DNA of 64,000 nucleotides, from contig JAHXHN010000003.1 in assembly GCA_025656675.1 (NCBI GenBank), forward strand, positions 496,001 to 560,000. The letters are read 5' to 3'. This DNA comes from Candidatus Thiodiazotropha sp. (ex Codakia rugifera). Its GTDB lineage: Bacteria > Pseudomonadota > Gammaproteobacteria > Chromatiales > Chromatiaceae. The notes below the pieces were generated by a model that had not been told where the DNA came from, searched no databases, and was given only the letters and a program-made list of their open reading frames with translations. The stretch's first letter is position 1, and the number at the start of each line of letters is the position of its first letter. The position numbers were made by a program, and so were the translations under genes. Positions 47,721 through 56,623 of the stretch are shown piece after piece.

Positions 47721-47799
47721 TCTAACTATCTGATATTACAGTACATATAATGCTGCGATCAGGCCTAGGACCGTCAAACTCACAGAAAAAAACATTCTG
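47721..47799. repeat. attR: 79-bp right attachment repeat inside yjbQ 3' end
   Basis: Copy of 29652-29730 with one synonymous change. It covers the last 25 codons and stop of the yjbQ gene on the minus strand, so the integrated element supplies the functional 3' end of the gene and leaves the protein intact. Confidence 0.93.
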
Positions 47800-48129
47800 C
47801 CACCGAGATAAACCCAGCTTTCCGTCCATTAATGGTATGGACTCCGAAGGTCCGACCAAACCTGCCTTCAGGTGGCTATCACCATTGCCATCCTGTGCGT
47901 CATGTAACCAGACTCCCTGGGGAATCATCCTGCGTAAAAGGTTGATCACGTCGGTCTGCACGCTCTGATCCCAGTTCTCCTGAATCATAATGGCTGCGGT
48001 TGCACCTTGCGCATAGACATTGACCAGGCCATTTTTTATCCCACTCTGATGGACTACTTGCTCTACCTGATCTGTCAAATCGACAAGGGTTTCTCGACTG
48101 TCGGTTTTCACCATGATGCGCTTGCGCAT
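47722..48129 (-). CDS. yjbQ: YjbQ-family (UPF0047) protein; integration target gene
   Basis: A 135-residue protein of the YjbQ/UPF0047 family, whose members can show weak thiamine phosphate synthase activity; the physiological role is unsettled. Landmarks: GLVNVYAQGATAAIMIQENW, LVGPSESIPLMDGKLGLSRW and VFFCEFDGPRPDRSI, the family's GPS and EFDGPR boxes. The 3' 76 bases lie in attR, so the final codons came from the element, yet the reading frame is complete. Confidence 0.9.
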   Translation of the reverse strand: MRKRIMVKTDSRETLVDLTDQVEQVVHQSGIKNGLVNVYAQGATAAIMIQENWDQSVQTDVINLLRRMIPQGVWLHDAQDGNGDSHLKAGLVGPSESIPLMDGKLGLSRWQNVFFCEFDGPRPDRSIICTVISDS

Positions 48130-48496
48130 GATCAGTTTCTCCCTAGTGCTTGATGTAATTCAATGTCAATCAATCGGCCTTCTGCTGGAATACCGATTCC
48201 TTTAATTTAGAACCACTATGTACGAACTTAACGCTGAAATCGATATCCCTATGCCGGCACCCTCCTCCCCTGTAGTTTCATTATGCGGGCAGTCGATAAC
48301 GGAAATGTTGCAGTCGGCTTTCTGAATCTGGAAACATTACTGGGACACGGCCCGACAGATGAACCTATTAGGTCCCCACTAAAGCCAAGCAGAAACTACA
48401 GAGTATGAATCTAATACTCAGCTCCCAACAGCTTTGTGAAGCAGCAGTGATGTGCGGTAGGCCGTACCCTAACAGGAGTAGAATCCCAGATGGCTA
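48130..48496. other. Intergenic stretch between yjbQ and nudB
   Basis: No gene recognised. A 42-codon plus-strand frame exists but has no support. It must contain the yjbQ promoter. Confidence 0.4.
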
Positions 48497-48940
48497 TTAA
48501 TTGATTTCTGAGAAAAGCCGACGAATCGCCTTCCGGTTTGTCCAGGATGATGCAAGCCGTAAGGCTTGCGCATAAGGGACCCAACGGTATTCAGCGTGCT
48601 CATTGGCATGCAGTCTTGGCTGACGTCGGCAAGGTACTCTCAAAGCAAACCAGTGCTCCGTATTAATATGGGCATTGGTGTGATAGCGGGAACGCCAGGC
48701 CGGAAGTATGGGAAAGCTTTCCTGACAGTGGAGATCGATCAATCCATTGCCGGCCATCATCCCAGTCTCTTCATAGAGTTCCCTACGGGCAGCCTGTATG
48801 GCGGACTCTCCCCACTCAAGACTGCCGGTCACTGATTGCCAGAAATCACGGGGGACAGTACGGCGCAGCATTAGAAATTCGCCCCTGATGGTGTAGACCA
48901 CCACCAGGACCGATGCCGGTCTTTTATTTGCTGTCTTCAC
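48497..48940 (-). CDS. nudB: Dihydroneopterin triphosphate diphosphatase (NUDIX)
   Basis: A 147-residue NUDIX hydrolase that removes pyrophosphate from dihydroneopterin triphosphate in folate synthesis. The NUDIX box is complete: [20 protein letters not shown] then TGM. The start is placed at GTG 48940, giving the family N-terminus [17 protein letters not shown] and a 17-bp overlap with aspS; an ATG at 48988 is unlikely. The aspS-nudB order is typical of gammaproteobacteria. Confidence 0.88.
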   Translation of the reverse strand: MKTANKRPASVLVVVYTIRGEFLMLRRTVPRDFWQSVTGSLEWGESAIQAARRELYEETGMMAGNGLIDLHCQESFPILPAWRSRYHTNAHINTEHWFALRVPCRRQPRLHANEHAEYRWVPYAQALRLASSWTNRKAIRRLFSEIN

Positions 48941-50711
48941 TAACCGGCTTACGTACCCGGATTGAGAGTTCACGCAGCTGGTCCGCACCCACTTCCGAGG
49001 GTGCTGAGGTCATCATACAGGCTGCGGTCTGGGTCTTCGGAAAGGCCATCACCTCTCGGATAGAAGCAGATCCGGTCAATAGCATCACCAGGCGATCAAG
49101 GCCGAATGCAAGACCACCATGGGGCGGACAGCCGAATTTAAGTGCTGATAAAAGAAAGCCAAACTTCTCATCAGCCTCCTCCTCACTGATCTCCAGCAAC
49201 TGGAAGATCTTCTGCTGCACATCCTGCTGGTGAATACGGATAGAGCCACCTCCCAACTCAACCCCATTCATGACCATGTCATAGGCACGGGACTTGCAAT
49301 TACCCGGATCGCTATCGAGCAGGTCGAGCTGATCCAGTTGTGGGGAGGTAAAGGGGTGGTGAAGAGAGTTCCAGCGGGCGTGCTGTTCATCCCACTCAAA
49401 CATCGGAAAATCAACAACCCAGAGCGGTTCCCACTCCCCTTGCATCAGGTCCAGATCCTGACCAACCTTGACACGTAACGCACCCAATGCTTCATTCACC
49501 ACGTGGGCTGTGTCAGCACCAAAGAAAATCAGATCGCCATCTTTAGCGCCAGTCCGTTGTAAAATGCCGTTGACCGCTTCATCCGGCAGAAACTTAAGGA
49601 TGGGCGACTGCAGTCCCTCAATACCTTTGGCCAACTCATTGACCTTGATATAGGCCAATCCCTTGGCCCCGTAGATGCTCACAAACTTGGTATAGGCATC
49701 AATCTGCTTGCGGCTGAGTGAACTGCCACCTGGCACCATCAACGCTGCAACACGACCCTTCGGATCTTTGGCAGGACCTGAAAAGACCTTGAATTCGACA
49801 TCCTGCATCAAATCACGCAGATCAATCAGTTGTAATGGAATACGGAGATCGGGACGATCTGAGCCATAACGTTCCACCGCTTCGTCATAGGTCATGCGCG
49901 GGAAGGGATTCGGTAGATCAACGTCCAGAATCTCTTTATACAGCTGGCGGATCATCTCCTCGTTGAGCTGAATAATCTCATCCTCGTCGAGGAAGGAGGT
50001 CTCGATATCGAGTTGGGTGAATTCAGGCTGTCTATCCGCCCGCAGATCTTCGTCACGAAAACAACGTACGATTTGATAGTATCGATCCATACCCGACATC
50101 ATCAGCAGCTGTTTAAACAACTGTGGTGATTGCGGCAGTGCAAAGAATTCGCCTGGATGGGTTCGACTGGGCACAAGATAATCGCGCGCGCCTTCCGGCG
50201 TCGCCTTGGTCAGCATCGGCGTCTCTATATCCAGGAAACCTCGGTCGTCGAGAAAACGGCGTAGCACCTGTGTCACACGGGCACGGGTGCGGATCTTTTC
50301 CAGCATCTCAGGACGGCGCAGATCGACATAGCGATAACGCAGACGAATCTCTTCGGATGCCTTTTCATGCTCATCAAGCTGAAATGGCGGGGTATCGGCA
50401 CGATTGAGAACCTCCAGTTCCAGGCCCAGGATCTCAATCTCGCCGGTTGGCAGGTCTTTGTTCACCGTACCTTCAGGCCTTGGCCTGACGCGTCCCTTGA
50501 TCCGTAGCACAAACTCATTGCGCACATGCTCGGCAATACCAAACACTTCGGGTAGATCAGGATCATAGACGACCTGTACCAGACCCTCACGATCCCTGAG
50601 ATCAATAAAAATCACCCCCCCATGATCACGACGACGGTGTACCCAACCACAAAGTTCTACTTCCTGGTCGATATGGGAGCTGTTGATCTGTCCGCAATAA
50701 TGGCTGCGCAT
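48924..50711 (-). CDS. aspS: Aspartyl-tRNA synthetase
   Basis: Class II synthetase, 595 residues from the ATG at 50711, the usual bacterial length; AGGAA precedes it by 7-8 bases and the family start [12 protein letters not shown] fits. The N-terminal OB domain has [20 protein letters not shown]. Core motifs are [20 protein letters not shown], the [20 protein letters not shown] motif 2, and [15 protein letters not shown] motif 3. The bacterial GAD insertion is present by length. Co-transcribed with nudB. Confidence 0.97.
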   Translation of the reverse strand: MRSHYCGQINSSHIDQEVELCGWVHRRRDHGGVIFIDLRDREGLVQVVYDPDLPEVFGIAEHVRNEFVLRIKGRVRPRPEGTVNKDLPTGEIEILGLELEVLNRADTPPFQLDEHEKASEEIRLRYRYVDLRRPEMLEKIRTRARVTQVLRRFLDDRGFLDIETPMLTKATPEGARDYLVPSRTHPGEFFALPQSPQLFKQLLMMSGMDRYYQIVRCFRDEDLRADRQPEFTQLDIETSFLDEDEIIQLNEEMIRQLYKEILDVDLPNPFPRMTYDEAVERYGSDRPDLRIPLQLIDLRDLMQDVEFKVFSGPAKDPKGRVAALMVPGGSSLSRKQIDAYTKFVSIYGAKGLAYIKVNELAKGIEGLQSPILKFLPDEAVNGILQRTGAKDGDLIFFGADTAHVVNEALGALRVKVGQDLDLMQGEWEPLWVVDFPMFEWDEQHARWNSLHHPFTSPQLDQLDLLDSDPGNCKSRAYDMVMNGVELGGGSIRIHQQDVQQKIFQLLEISEEEADEKFGFLLSALKFGCPPHGGLAFGLDRLVMLLTGSASIREVMAFPKTQTAACMMTSAPSEVGADQLRELSIRVRKPVSEDSK

Positions 50712-51020
50712 GGATGTTTCCTGTGAGAATCCGCTGAAATTGCTCTTCAGCTGGCTAAAAAGCGGGAATGTTACGGCTTGACCTCTGCCTCTGCAAGCCC
50801 ATCGCTTTCCCAACGTTTCATCCAGGTGTCTGTCCGCTCGGGTGGTTGTCGCGATGGAAAGTCATTTTGAGTCTGATTTTCCCCAAGTCCGACGGGCGTC
50901 TCAGTGGACGATGGTCATACCGAAACTGATGCGAGGGTGTCTAAAACAACCCCTGACAAGAGATTTTTAACTGACCGAGCCCTCTGAAATAGACTTATAA
51001 AAACAATATGTTGAGTTTAT
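50712..51020. other. Intergenic stretch between aspS and the DUF502 gene
   Basis: No gene or RNA recognised in this 309-bp stretch. It presumably holds the aspS promoter; no clear terminator is seen. Confidence 0.4.
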
Positions 51021-51650
51021 TTAGTGGTTTATAGATTTATCCTGTTGCGAAATGGCTTCAGGATTGACCGCCCCCATCGAAAGTAGCATCTTCAGTCCAT
51101 CATCGACGCTCATATCCAAGTCCCGGATATCCTCCTTGGGTACAAGGACAAAATAGCCACCAGTAGGATTGGGTGTGGTCGGGATATAGACATTGACCAC
51201 ATCCCGGTCAGTAGCCTGCTGAACGATGCCGTTCTCTTCACTGGTTAGAAATGCCAGTGTCCAGAGTCCTCGCCGGGGAAACTCTACCAGGACCACTTTG
51301 CGAAAGGACTTGCCATTGTCGGCAAACATGGTCTCTACCAACTGCTTGACTGCTGAATAGACCGATCTCACCAACGGGATGCGGGACAGTAACCTTTCCC
51401 ACATGCTCACCAGCTTGCGTCCAAATAGATTGGCCGCCACCAAACCCGTGATCAACAGAATCAGCAAAGAGAGTACCACCCCCAATCCCGGGATATGGAA
51501 GCCCAGCAGATTATCAGGCCGATAGGCCTCTGGAAGTAGCAATAGGCTGTTATCCATCCATCTGACTAACAGCTGAATCACAAAAAAGGTTGCACCAAGC
51601 GGTAACCAGACCAACAGGCCAGCCACCAGATAGCGACGAAGAAAACTCAT
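51021..51650 (-). CDS. DUF502 family membrane protein
   Basis: A 209-residue inner-membrane protein with two helices (about 8-30 and 58-80). The family landmarks are VAGLLVWLPLGATFFVIQLL, IPLVRSVYSAVKQLVETM, and TPNPTGGYFVLVPKEDI. Function unknown. Genes of this family are commonly between fmdB-like genes and aspS, as here; the gap to the zinc-ribbon gene is 20 bp. Confidence 0.9.
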   Translation of the reverse strand: MSFLRRYLVAGLLVWLPLGATFFVIQLLVRWMDNSLLLLPEAYRPDNLLGFHIPGLGVVLSLLILLITGLVAANLFGRKLVSMWERLLSRIPLVRSVYSAVKQLVETMFADNGKSFRKVVLVEFPRRGLWTLAFLTSEENGIVQQATDRDVVNVYIPTTPNPTGGYFVLVPKEDIRDLDMSVDDGLKMLLSMGAVNPEAISQQDKSINH

Positions 51651-51670
51651 CTATTCTGTCCGGTTAGGTA

Positions 51671-51955
51671 TCAGTGACAACCGCAGGAACCACCGCCACA
51701 GCTGGACGACTTACTCTCCGACTTGCTGGGCTTGGTCTCCTTTTTGCCACTGTCGTGAACATTTTTCTTATTCCCACTCTTGAAATCGGTCTCGTACCAT
51801 CCACTGCCTTTGAGACGAAAACCGACCGCTGAGATAACCTTTTTCAGGCTATCCTTTTTACATTCAGGGCATTCGGAGAGGGTCGGATCACTCATCTTTT
51901 GCAAGGCTTCCAATTCATGGTCACAAGCTTCGCAGCGATATTCATAGATAGGCAT
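51671..51955 (-). CDS. FmdB-type zinc ribbon protein
   Basis: A 94-residue protein. The N-terminal zinc ribbon MPIYEYRCEACDHELEALQK with CPEC is typical of the FmdB/CxxC_CxxC_SSSS regulatory family, followed by GFRLKGSGWYETDFK. It has a Ser/Gly/Cys-rich tail (SSSCGGGSCGCH) that could bind more metal. It forms a pair with the DUF502 gene. Confidence 0.88.
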   Translation of the reverse strand: MPIYEYRCEACDHELEALQKMSDPTLSECPECKKDSLKKVISAVGFRLKGSGWYETDFKSGNKKNVHDSGKKETKPSKSESKSSSCGGGSCGCH

Positions 51956-52367
51956 GACAGGTTCCTCAATAGTCTGATCGGGTGGCTATCAACCTAAAAG
52001 GGACCACCAAATCGGGGAATCCTACCATAATGGGGGCAGTGGATGACTATTCAACCTAGAATCCGCAGTTGAACATTGATTTGAGGGAAATCCCGGTGTA
52101 TTCAGAAAGGCGTCGTTCCTGTTAATGGCTATTCCCTTAACAGGAACGACAACGCAGCAGGATGCGTCAGGATTTTTCTCAAATTCGAGTAGCGTGGCTG
52201 AACTCACCCAGTGGGTGAGAGGATAATCCATAATTTAGTTTGTCATATCATGAACTTACGTTAGATTTCAGCGATCAATTGCGGAATCTAGGTTTAAGTT
52301 CTAATACCTTGATTTTTCTTATCCTTCCTCCCGGTTGCTATGTGCACTTCTCCGGGCGAAACCCTGA
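51956..52367. other. Intergenic stretch holding dispersed repeat copy A
   Basis: Contains the inverted-repeat element described at 52052-52295. Outside it nothing is recognised; a 69-codon minus-strand frame (52022-52231) reads through the repeat and is not considered a gene. Confidence 0.6.
52052..52295. repeat. Dispersed inverted-repeat element, copy A (~244 bp)
   Basis: The ends are inverted: CCTAGAATCCGCAGTTGA at the left and its near-complement TCAATTGCGGAATCTAGG at the right (18 of 21 bases match over the whole end). Inside lies a perfect 14-bp stem GTCGTTCCTGTTAA/TTAACAGGAACGAC (52112-52125 and 52137-52150). The loop TGGCTATTCCC is shared with copy B. Confidence 0.8.
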
Positions 52368-52985
52368 TCAATCGTATTCCTGATCCAGCTGTTCACGACG
52401 TTGTCTCAACATTTCACCCTGACGACGCATGATATGTCGGATCAATGCATCTTGGTCGCTGTTGCGGATTAGTGAAAAATTAATCCTGATATGAAACGGA
52501 TAGGCTGCATCTCCGCTTGTCGAGTTATCCACCCCGACCACTTCGCCATAAGCGACGACACCCGTATACGAGGGTAAAAGCAGCAGTTTTATCTCAACAA
52601 AATCCCCCACCTGTAGCGACTCGGTGATATCCATCGCAAGACCACCTGCACTCAGGTTGACCGATCGTGAAGGCCGATTTAACAACTCTTTCTCTTCGGT
52701 GAGGAAACTCTGACCCAATAGATTGATCTTTTCATCCAGTGCCTTTAAATAATCGGCAACATCCGGGTCACGTTGCTCGATGCGATGAAGCGGGGCCGAC
52801 AGATGCTGGCTGATTGTCTGCAAGCGGGTCATTACGGTTAATCGATCATCGTCCTGAAGATGTTCATCAATACTTTCCGGTAACTCTTCAGGCGTTATTA
52901 CCCGATAGCTGACCTGAATCAAATCATCAATACGGAAGAACTCTCTGCGTTCATCCTGGGTTGTATCCGGCTCATCAATAGTCAT
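52368..52985 (-). CDS. PilZ-domain protein with helical insertion
   Basis: A 205-residue protein. The PilZ RxxxR motif is in ERREFFRIDD (about 12-18), while the second motif NLSAGG is about 95 residues later; a helical stretch (about 35-115) separates them. This resembles non-canonical PilZ proteins with long inserted helices. PilZ proteins can slow motility when c-di-GMP is high. It lies 34 bp downstream of pomB on the same strand, so it may act on this stator. Confidence 0.85.
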   Translation of the reverse strand: MTIDEPDTTQDERREFFRIDDLIQVSYRVITPEELPESIDEHLQDDDRLTVMTRLQTISQHLSAPLHRIEQRDPDVADYLKALDEKINLLGQSFLTEEKELLNRPSRSVNLSAGGLAMDITESLQVGDFVEIKLLLLPSYTGVVAYGEVVGVDNSTSGDAAYPFHIRINFSLIRNSDQDALIRHIMRRQGEMLRQRREQLDQEYD

Positions 52986-53019
52986 CTATCTAAACTCCTC
53001 TCTCCATCTTACTAGTCAT

Positions 53020-53889
53020 TCACTCTTCACTAGCCTTGATCACCTCACCACTATCCGTATCCTCTCCACGTTGAATGACAAGCTCAACGCGCCTGTTTTG
53101 TGCTCGATTCTCACTCGAATCGTTGTCTACCAATGGCCGTGAGTCTGCATACCCTTGAATAAGAAACCGGCTTTCATCCAGCGCCGCATTGCTCAACATG
53201 GCATGTACAACAGTCACTGCTCGTGCTGAAGAGAGCTCCCAGTTGGAACGAAACCGTCTGGTGGATATGGGAATGTTGTCAGTATGACCCGCAACAATAA
53301 TTTTACCCGGGGTAGTGGCTATTACCTCGGTGATCTTGGAAATCACTTCAAAGAAATCCGGATTCAGATTGGCGCGCCCTGATGGAAACGAACCTTTTTC
53401 CTGAATACGGATAATAATCTTGGTGTCTTCGGTCTCCACATCCAGTAATCCGTCTGCAATTTCACTATCCAGCATCTCCTGTAATTCGGATGCCTGTTCC
53501 TTGACCTCCCGCTCCAGTTCAGCCTGCATTGCCGCCTTCGCAGTCTCGATATCCACATCCTGCTGGGATTTCTCTTCTATCTCCAGAAACTCTTTCTCAA
53601 TATCGGCTGTCTGCTGGCGAAGCTCCTTGATGGGTGTCGGCTCCGGCTTGCCAGGACTGAACTCCTGCATAATAACACTGGTACCTTTGACCACCTCCAT
53701 CACCGGAATCTCACGCTGCACACCAAATGCATCCTTCATCGAGTCTGCCATCTTTTTAAAGCGGGTCGCATTGATCTCAGCAAAGGAGAGCAGCAGTACA
53801 AAAAAGCACATCAACAAAGACATCAGATCAGCGAAAGTTGCCAACCAGGCTGGCAGGCCGGCATCACATTTCGGACACTCGTCTGACAT
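53020..53889 (-). CDS. pomB: Sodium-type flagellar stator subunit PomB
   Basis: A 289-residue stator B subunit. The N-terminal helix LPAWLATFADLMSLLMCFFV contains the ion-carrying Asp. The plug and linker (KGTSVIMQEFSPGKPEPTPI) match PomB closely. The C-terminal OmpA-like peptidoglycan-binding domain has VAGHTDNIPIS, RAVTVVHAML and NRRVELVIQRG. It is paired with pomA with a 3-bp gap. Together they form the motor stator, probably driven by Na+. Confidence 0.93.
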   Translation of the reverse strand: MSDECPKCDAGLPAWLATFADLMSLLMCFFVLLLSFAEINATRFKKMADSMKDAFGVQREIPVMEVVKGTSVIMQEFSPGKPEPTPIKELRQQTADIEKEFLEIEEKSQQDVDIETAKAAMQAELEREVKEQASELQEMLDSEIADGLLDVETEDTKIIIRIQEKGSFPSGRANLNPDFFEVISKITEVIATTPGKIIVAGHTDNIPISTRRFRSNWELSSARAVTVVHAMLSNAALDESRFLIQGYADSRPLVDNDSSENRAQNRRVELVIQRGEDTDSGEVIKASEE

Positions 53890-53892
53890 CGT

Positions 53893-54651
53893 CTAGGATT
53901 CCTGTACCGGGCGTTTGCCTGTCGGAAGATAGGTGCTGAGCAGCTGCTCAAGAACCCGTGGGTTCATACCCTCTTGAATCCCTGATATCGTTTCAATAAT
54001 CAGTGACTTATTGGTCTTTTCCATGGTACTGGCACGAGCCAACTTGTTAGAGATGGGCTGAGCAAAGGCATTTGCGATTACCGCACCATACAAGGTAGTT
54101 AACAGGGCCACCGCCATGGCAGGACCGATACTGGCCGGATCTGACATATTTGCCAACATCTGCACTAGCCCCACCAGCGTTCCAATCATTCCCATCGCTG
54201 GTGCCATGATAGCCATATTCGAGAACATCGTCTGACCGACTTCATGGCGCTGGATGGTCAAGTCGATATCCTTGGTCAACAGCTTGTTGACAAGCAAAGG
54301 ATCATGCCCGTCGACACAAAGGCCGATGCCTTGCTTGAGGAAATTATTGCCGATCTCCTGTCCTTCGAGTGCCAGCAGACCATTCTTGCGTGCGATATCG
54401 GCAAGCTCCACCGCCTCTTCAATCAGTTTCTTCGGATCATCGGTTTTATAGAAAAAGGCCTTCATGCCAATGCTGAAAGAACCGAGAAAATCGCCCAGAG
54501 AGACTTGCATCAACGTCACCATGAAAGTGCCGCCTACAACGATCAAAATGGAGGGGACATTGACGAACAACATGACATCACCACCCGAAGCGATCGCTCC
54601 GATGATAATGCCAAACCCACCCAATAGACCTACCAGAGTAGCAATATCCAC
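53893..54651 (-). CDS. pomA: Sodium-type flagellar stator subunit PomA
   Basis: A 252-residue four-helix stator A subunit. MDIATLVGLLGGFGIIIGAI opens the protein, the cytoplasmic loop has the charged FLKQGIGLCVDGHDPLLVN and TIQRHEVGQTM regions, and the last two helices are in APAMGMIGTLVGLVQMLANM and AVALLTTLYGAVIANAF. These match PomA more closely than H+-type MotA. It is first in the pomA-pomB-PilZ operon. Confidence 0.94.
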   Translation of the reverse strand: MDIATLVGLLGGFGIIIGAIASGGDVMLFVNVPSILIVVGGTFMVTLMQVSLGDFLGSFSIGMKAFFYKTDDPKKLIEEAVELADIARKNGLLALEGQEIGNNFLKQGIGLCVDGHDPLLVNKLLTKDIDLTIQRHEVGQTMFSNMAIMAPAMGMIGTLVGLVQMLANMSDPASIGPAMAVALLTTLYGAVIANAFAQPISNKLARASTMEKTNKSLIIETISGIQEGMNPRVLEQLLSTYLPTGKRPVQES

Positions 54652-54870
54652 CGATTATTTCTCCGATTCCTCGTTGCTGCTTTTACAGACTAATAGAGAA
54701 CCAGACTTAATCCGTCCACTGTCAGTCTTTAAGCCTCTTTCACCACTATAATCTGATTGTTTTAGCGGTCAGACAGGGCCAAACTTTAATTCCTCAACCC
54801 CACTGTAGTGATGATTTTTTCGGGTTAGGGTGTACGACAACTGATATCCCTATCCTGTATCCTATCCACC

Positions 54871-55719
54871 ATGTCAGAAGTAAAAAATGTGCTTATCACC
54901 GGCTGCTCCAGCGGTATCGGTCTTTGTGTGGCAAAGGGCTTGAAATCCCGAGGTTACCGAGTATTCGCCACTGCCCGAAAGGAGCGGGATGTAACTGACT
55001 TACGACAGCAGGGATTCGATGCATTACAGCTTGACCTCGACGTTGGTCAATCCATCGATCATGCCGTTGATCAGGTATTGGATCTGACAAACGGGGCCCT
55101 GTATGCCCTGTTCAATAATGGCGCCTACGGCCAACCCGGTGCTGTTGAAGATCTGACCCGCGATGTATTAAAGCAGCAGTTCGAAACCAATCTGTTTGGC
55201 TGGCATCAACTGACCTGCAGGGTTATTCCGGCAATGCGCAGACAGGGTGAAGGCCGTATTATCCAAAACAGTTCGATACTCGGTTTTATGACGCTCCCCT
55301 ATCGTGGCGCCTATGTGGCCAGCAAGTTTGCCTTGGAAGGACTGAGCGACACATTACGTCTGGAATTAGCGGGTAGTGGCATTCACGTATCGCTGATCGA
55401 ACCAGGTCCCATTGAGAGCCGTTTTCGCACTAATGCACACGCTATGTGGCAAAAACATATTGATCCAGAGCAGTCAGCACACCAGCCCTACTATCAGGCA
55501 ATGCAGAAAAGATTGGAAACAAAAGGCCCAGCAGCCCCATTTACCCTACCTCCCGAGGCTGTGTTAAAAAAGGTCATTCACGCTCTGGAGAGCCGAAAAC
55601 CCAAACCCCGTTACCATGTCACCTTCCCAACTCATCTATTCGCTCTACTTCGACGCATACTGACAAGTCGGGGTATGGACAGCGCACTGAAAAAGGTATC
55701 GGGTGGTGGTAGACGCTGA
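54871..55719 (+). CDS. Short-chain dehydrogenase/reductase
   Basis: A 282-residue classical SDR. The nucleotide motif TGCSSGIG is near residue 10, NNGAYG at about 87, an active-site Ser in NSSILGF, and YxxxK in YVASKFALEGL. The substrate is unknown; a single-gene unit, divergent from pomA. The end ILTSRGMDSALKKVSGGGRR is basic. Retinol/sepiapterin-type annotations would be guesses. Confidence 0.92.
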   Translation: MSEVKNVLITGCSSGIGLCVAKGLKSRGYRVFATARKERDVTDLRQQGFDALQLDLDVGQSIDHAVDQVLDLTNGALYALFNNGAYGQPGAVEDLTRDVLKQQFETNLFGWHQLTCRVIPAMRRQGEGRIIQNSSILGFMTLPYRGAYVASKFALEGLSDTLRLELAGSGIHVSLIEPGPIESRFRTNAHAMWQKHIDPEQSAHQPYYQAMQKRLETKGPAAPFTLPPEAVLKKVIHALESRKPKPRYHVTFPTHLFALLRRILTSRGMDSALKKVSGGGRR

Positions 55720-55936
55720 AGAGAATCTACAGAGAGAAATTTCTCGATTATAAAGATATTTTACGCAATTTAGCGACAAATAAATCCAATTTCCGTGAAA
55801 TTGATGCTGGCAAGTAGGGCTTGGACAGGCGCCAGGAAGAATAGCAATAACAGACTACCGCCTACCAGGTTGAAGCCTCAAGCTGTTCTGTGACATCATC
55901 CATGCCCAATCAGCTACACGCCAGCATTAAGAGACT

Positions 55937-56578
55937 ATGACGAAACAGACCACCCCGACGCCGATTGAGATCAATTTACATCAAAAGTCTCGGCTTCTGG
56001 CGCTCCGATTCTCCGATGGTGCCAATTTTGAACTGCCTTGCGAATATCTACGCGTTTACTCCACTGCTGCTGAAGTAAAAACCAGTGAAATTCCAATCAC
56101 CGGCAAAGAGTCAGTGAACATAGAGAGGATTGAACCTCAGGGTCAATATGCCATTCGTCTCATATTCGATGATGGTCACGACACTGGCATCTTCTCCTGG
56201 GAGACGCTTTACAAGCTCGGCCGTGAGAAAGAGAAAAACTGGAACAGCTACCTGGAAAAGCTCCAGGCCTCTGGATACGAACGTCGGGACGATGTCGACA
56301 GCGAGCGGCGAATAAAACTTTTCTACTTTGCCTGGCTGGCCAATAAAACCGGTAAGGAGAGTGAAGATATTGTGCTGCCACCGTCTGTGACTAATATCTC
56401 GGAGTTGTTAAAACTATTAAGAAATCGACGCAATGAAATAGCTCCGATCTTTGATGAATCGCTTCTGAGACCGACCATCAATAAACAGTTTGCTGAATAT
56501 TTTACGCGCTTGGAGGATGGTGACGAGGTTGCACTGGTACCAAACCGTCCTACCCCGCCTGCAACACCTGGTGAGTAA
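55937..56578 (+). CDS. DUF971 domain fused to MoaD/ThiS-like domain
   Basis: A 213-residue protein. Residues about 8-120 form a DUF971 domain (GBBH-like N-terminal fold) with LRFSDGANFELPCEYLRVYS, IFDDGHDTGIFSWETLYKLG. Residues about 125-205 look like a MoaD beta-grasp domain: RRIKLFYFAWLANKTGKES, LPPSVTNISELLKLL and LEDGDEVALVP. The C-terminal GG needed for sulfur carriage is absent (ends TPPATPGE). DUF971 proteins are tied to iron-sulfur metabolism; the fused role is unclear. Confidence 0.85.
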   Translation: MTKQTTPTPIEINLHQKSRLLALRFSDGANFELPCEYLRVYSTAAEVKTSEIPITGKESVNIERIEPQGQYAIRLIFDDGHDTGIFSWETLYKLGREKEKNWNSYLEKLQASGYERRDDVDSERRIKLFYFAWLANKTGKESEDIVLPPSVTNISELLKLLRNRRNEIAPIFDESLLRPTINKQFAEYFTRLEDGDEVALVPNRPTPPATPGE

Positions 56579-56623
56579 ACTCAAAAGTACTTACTAATCC
56601 GTAAAACCGGCTAGCAACAAGCC

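Noticed and set aside
48283..48408. 42-codon plus-strand frame between yjbQ and nudB
   Set aside because: No clear Shine-Dalgarno, no family resemblance and nothing else supporting it.
52022..52231. 69-codon frame, and its counterpart at 59672-59863
   Set aside because: Both share a peptide (KNPD...KGIAI) only because both lie in the same dispersed repeat; starts and ends differ and frames are not conserved.
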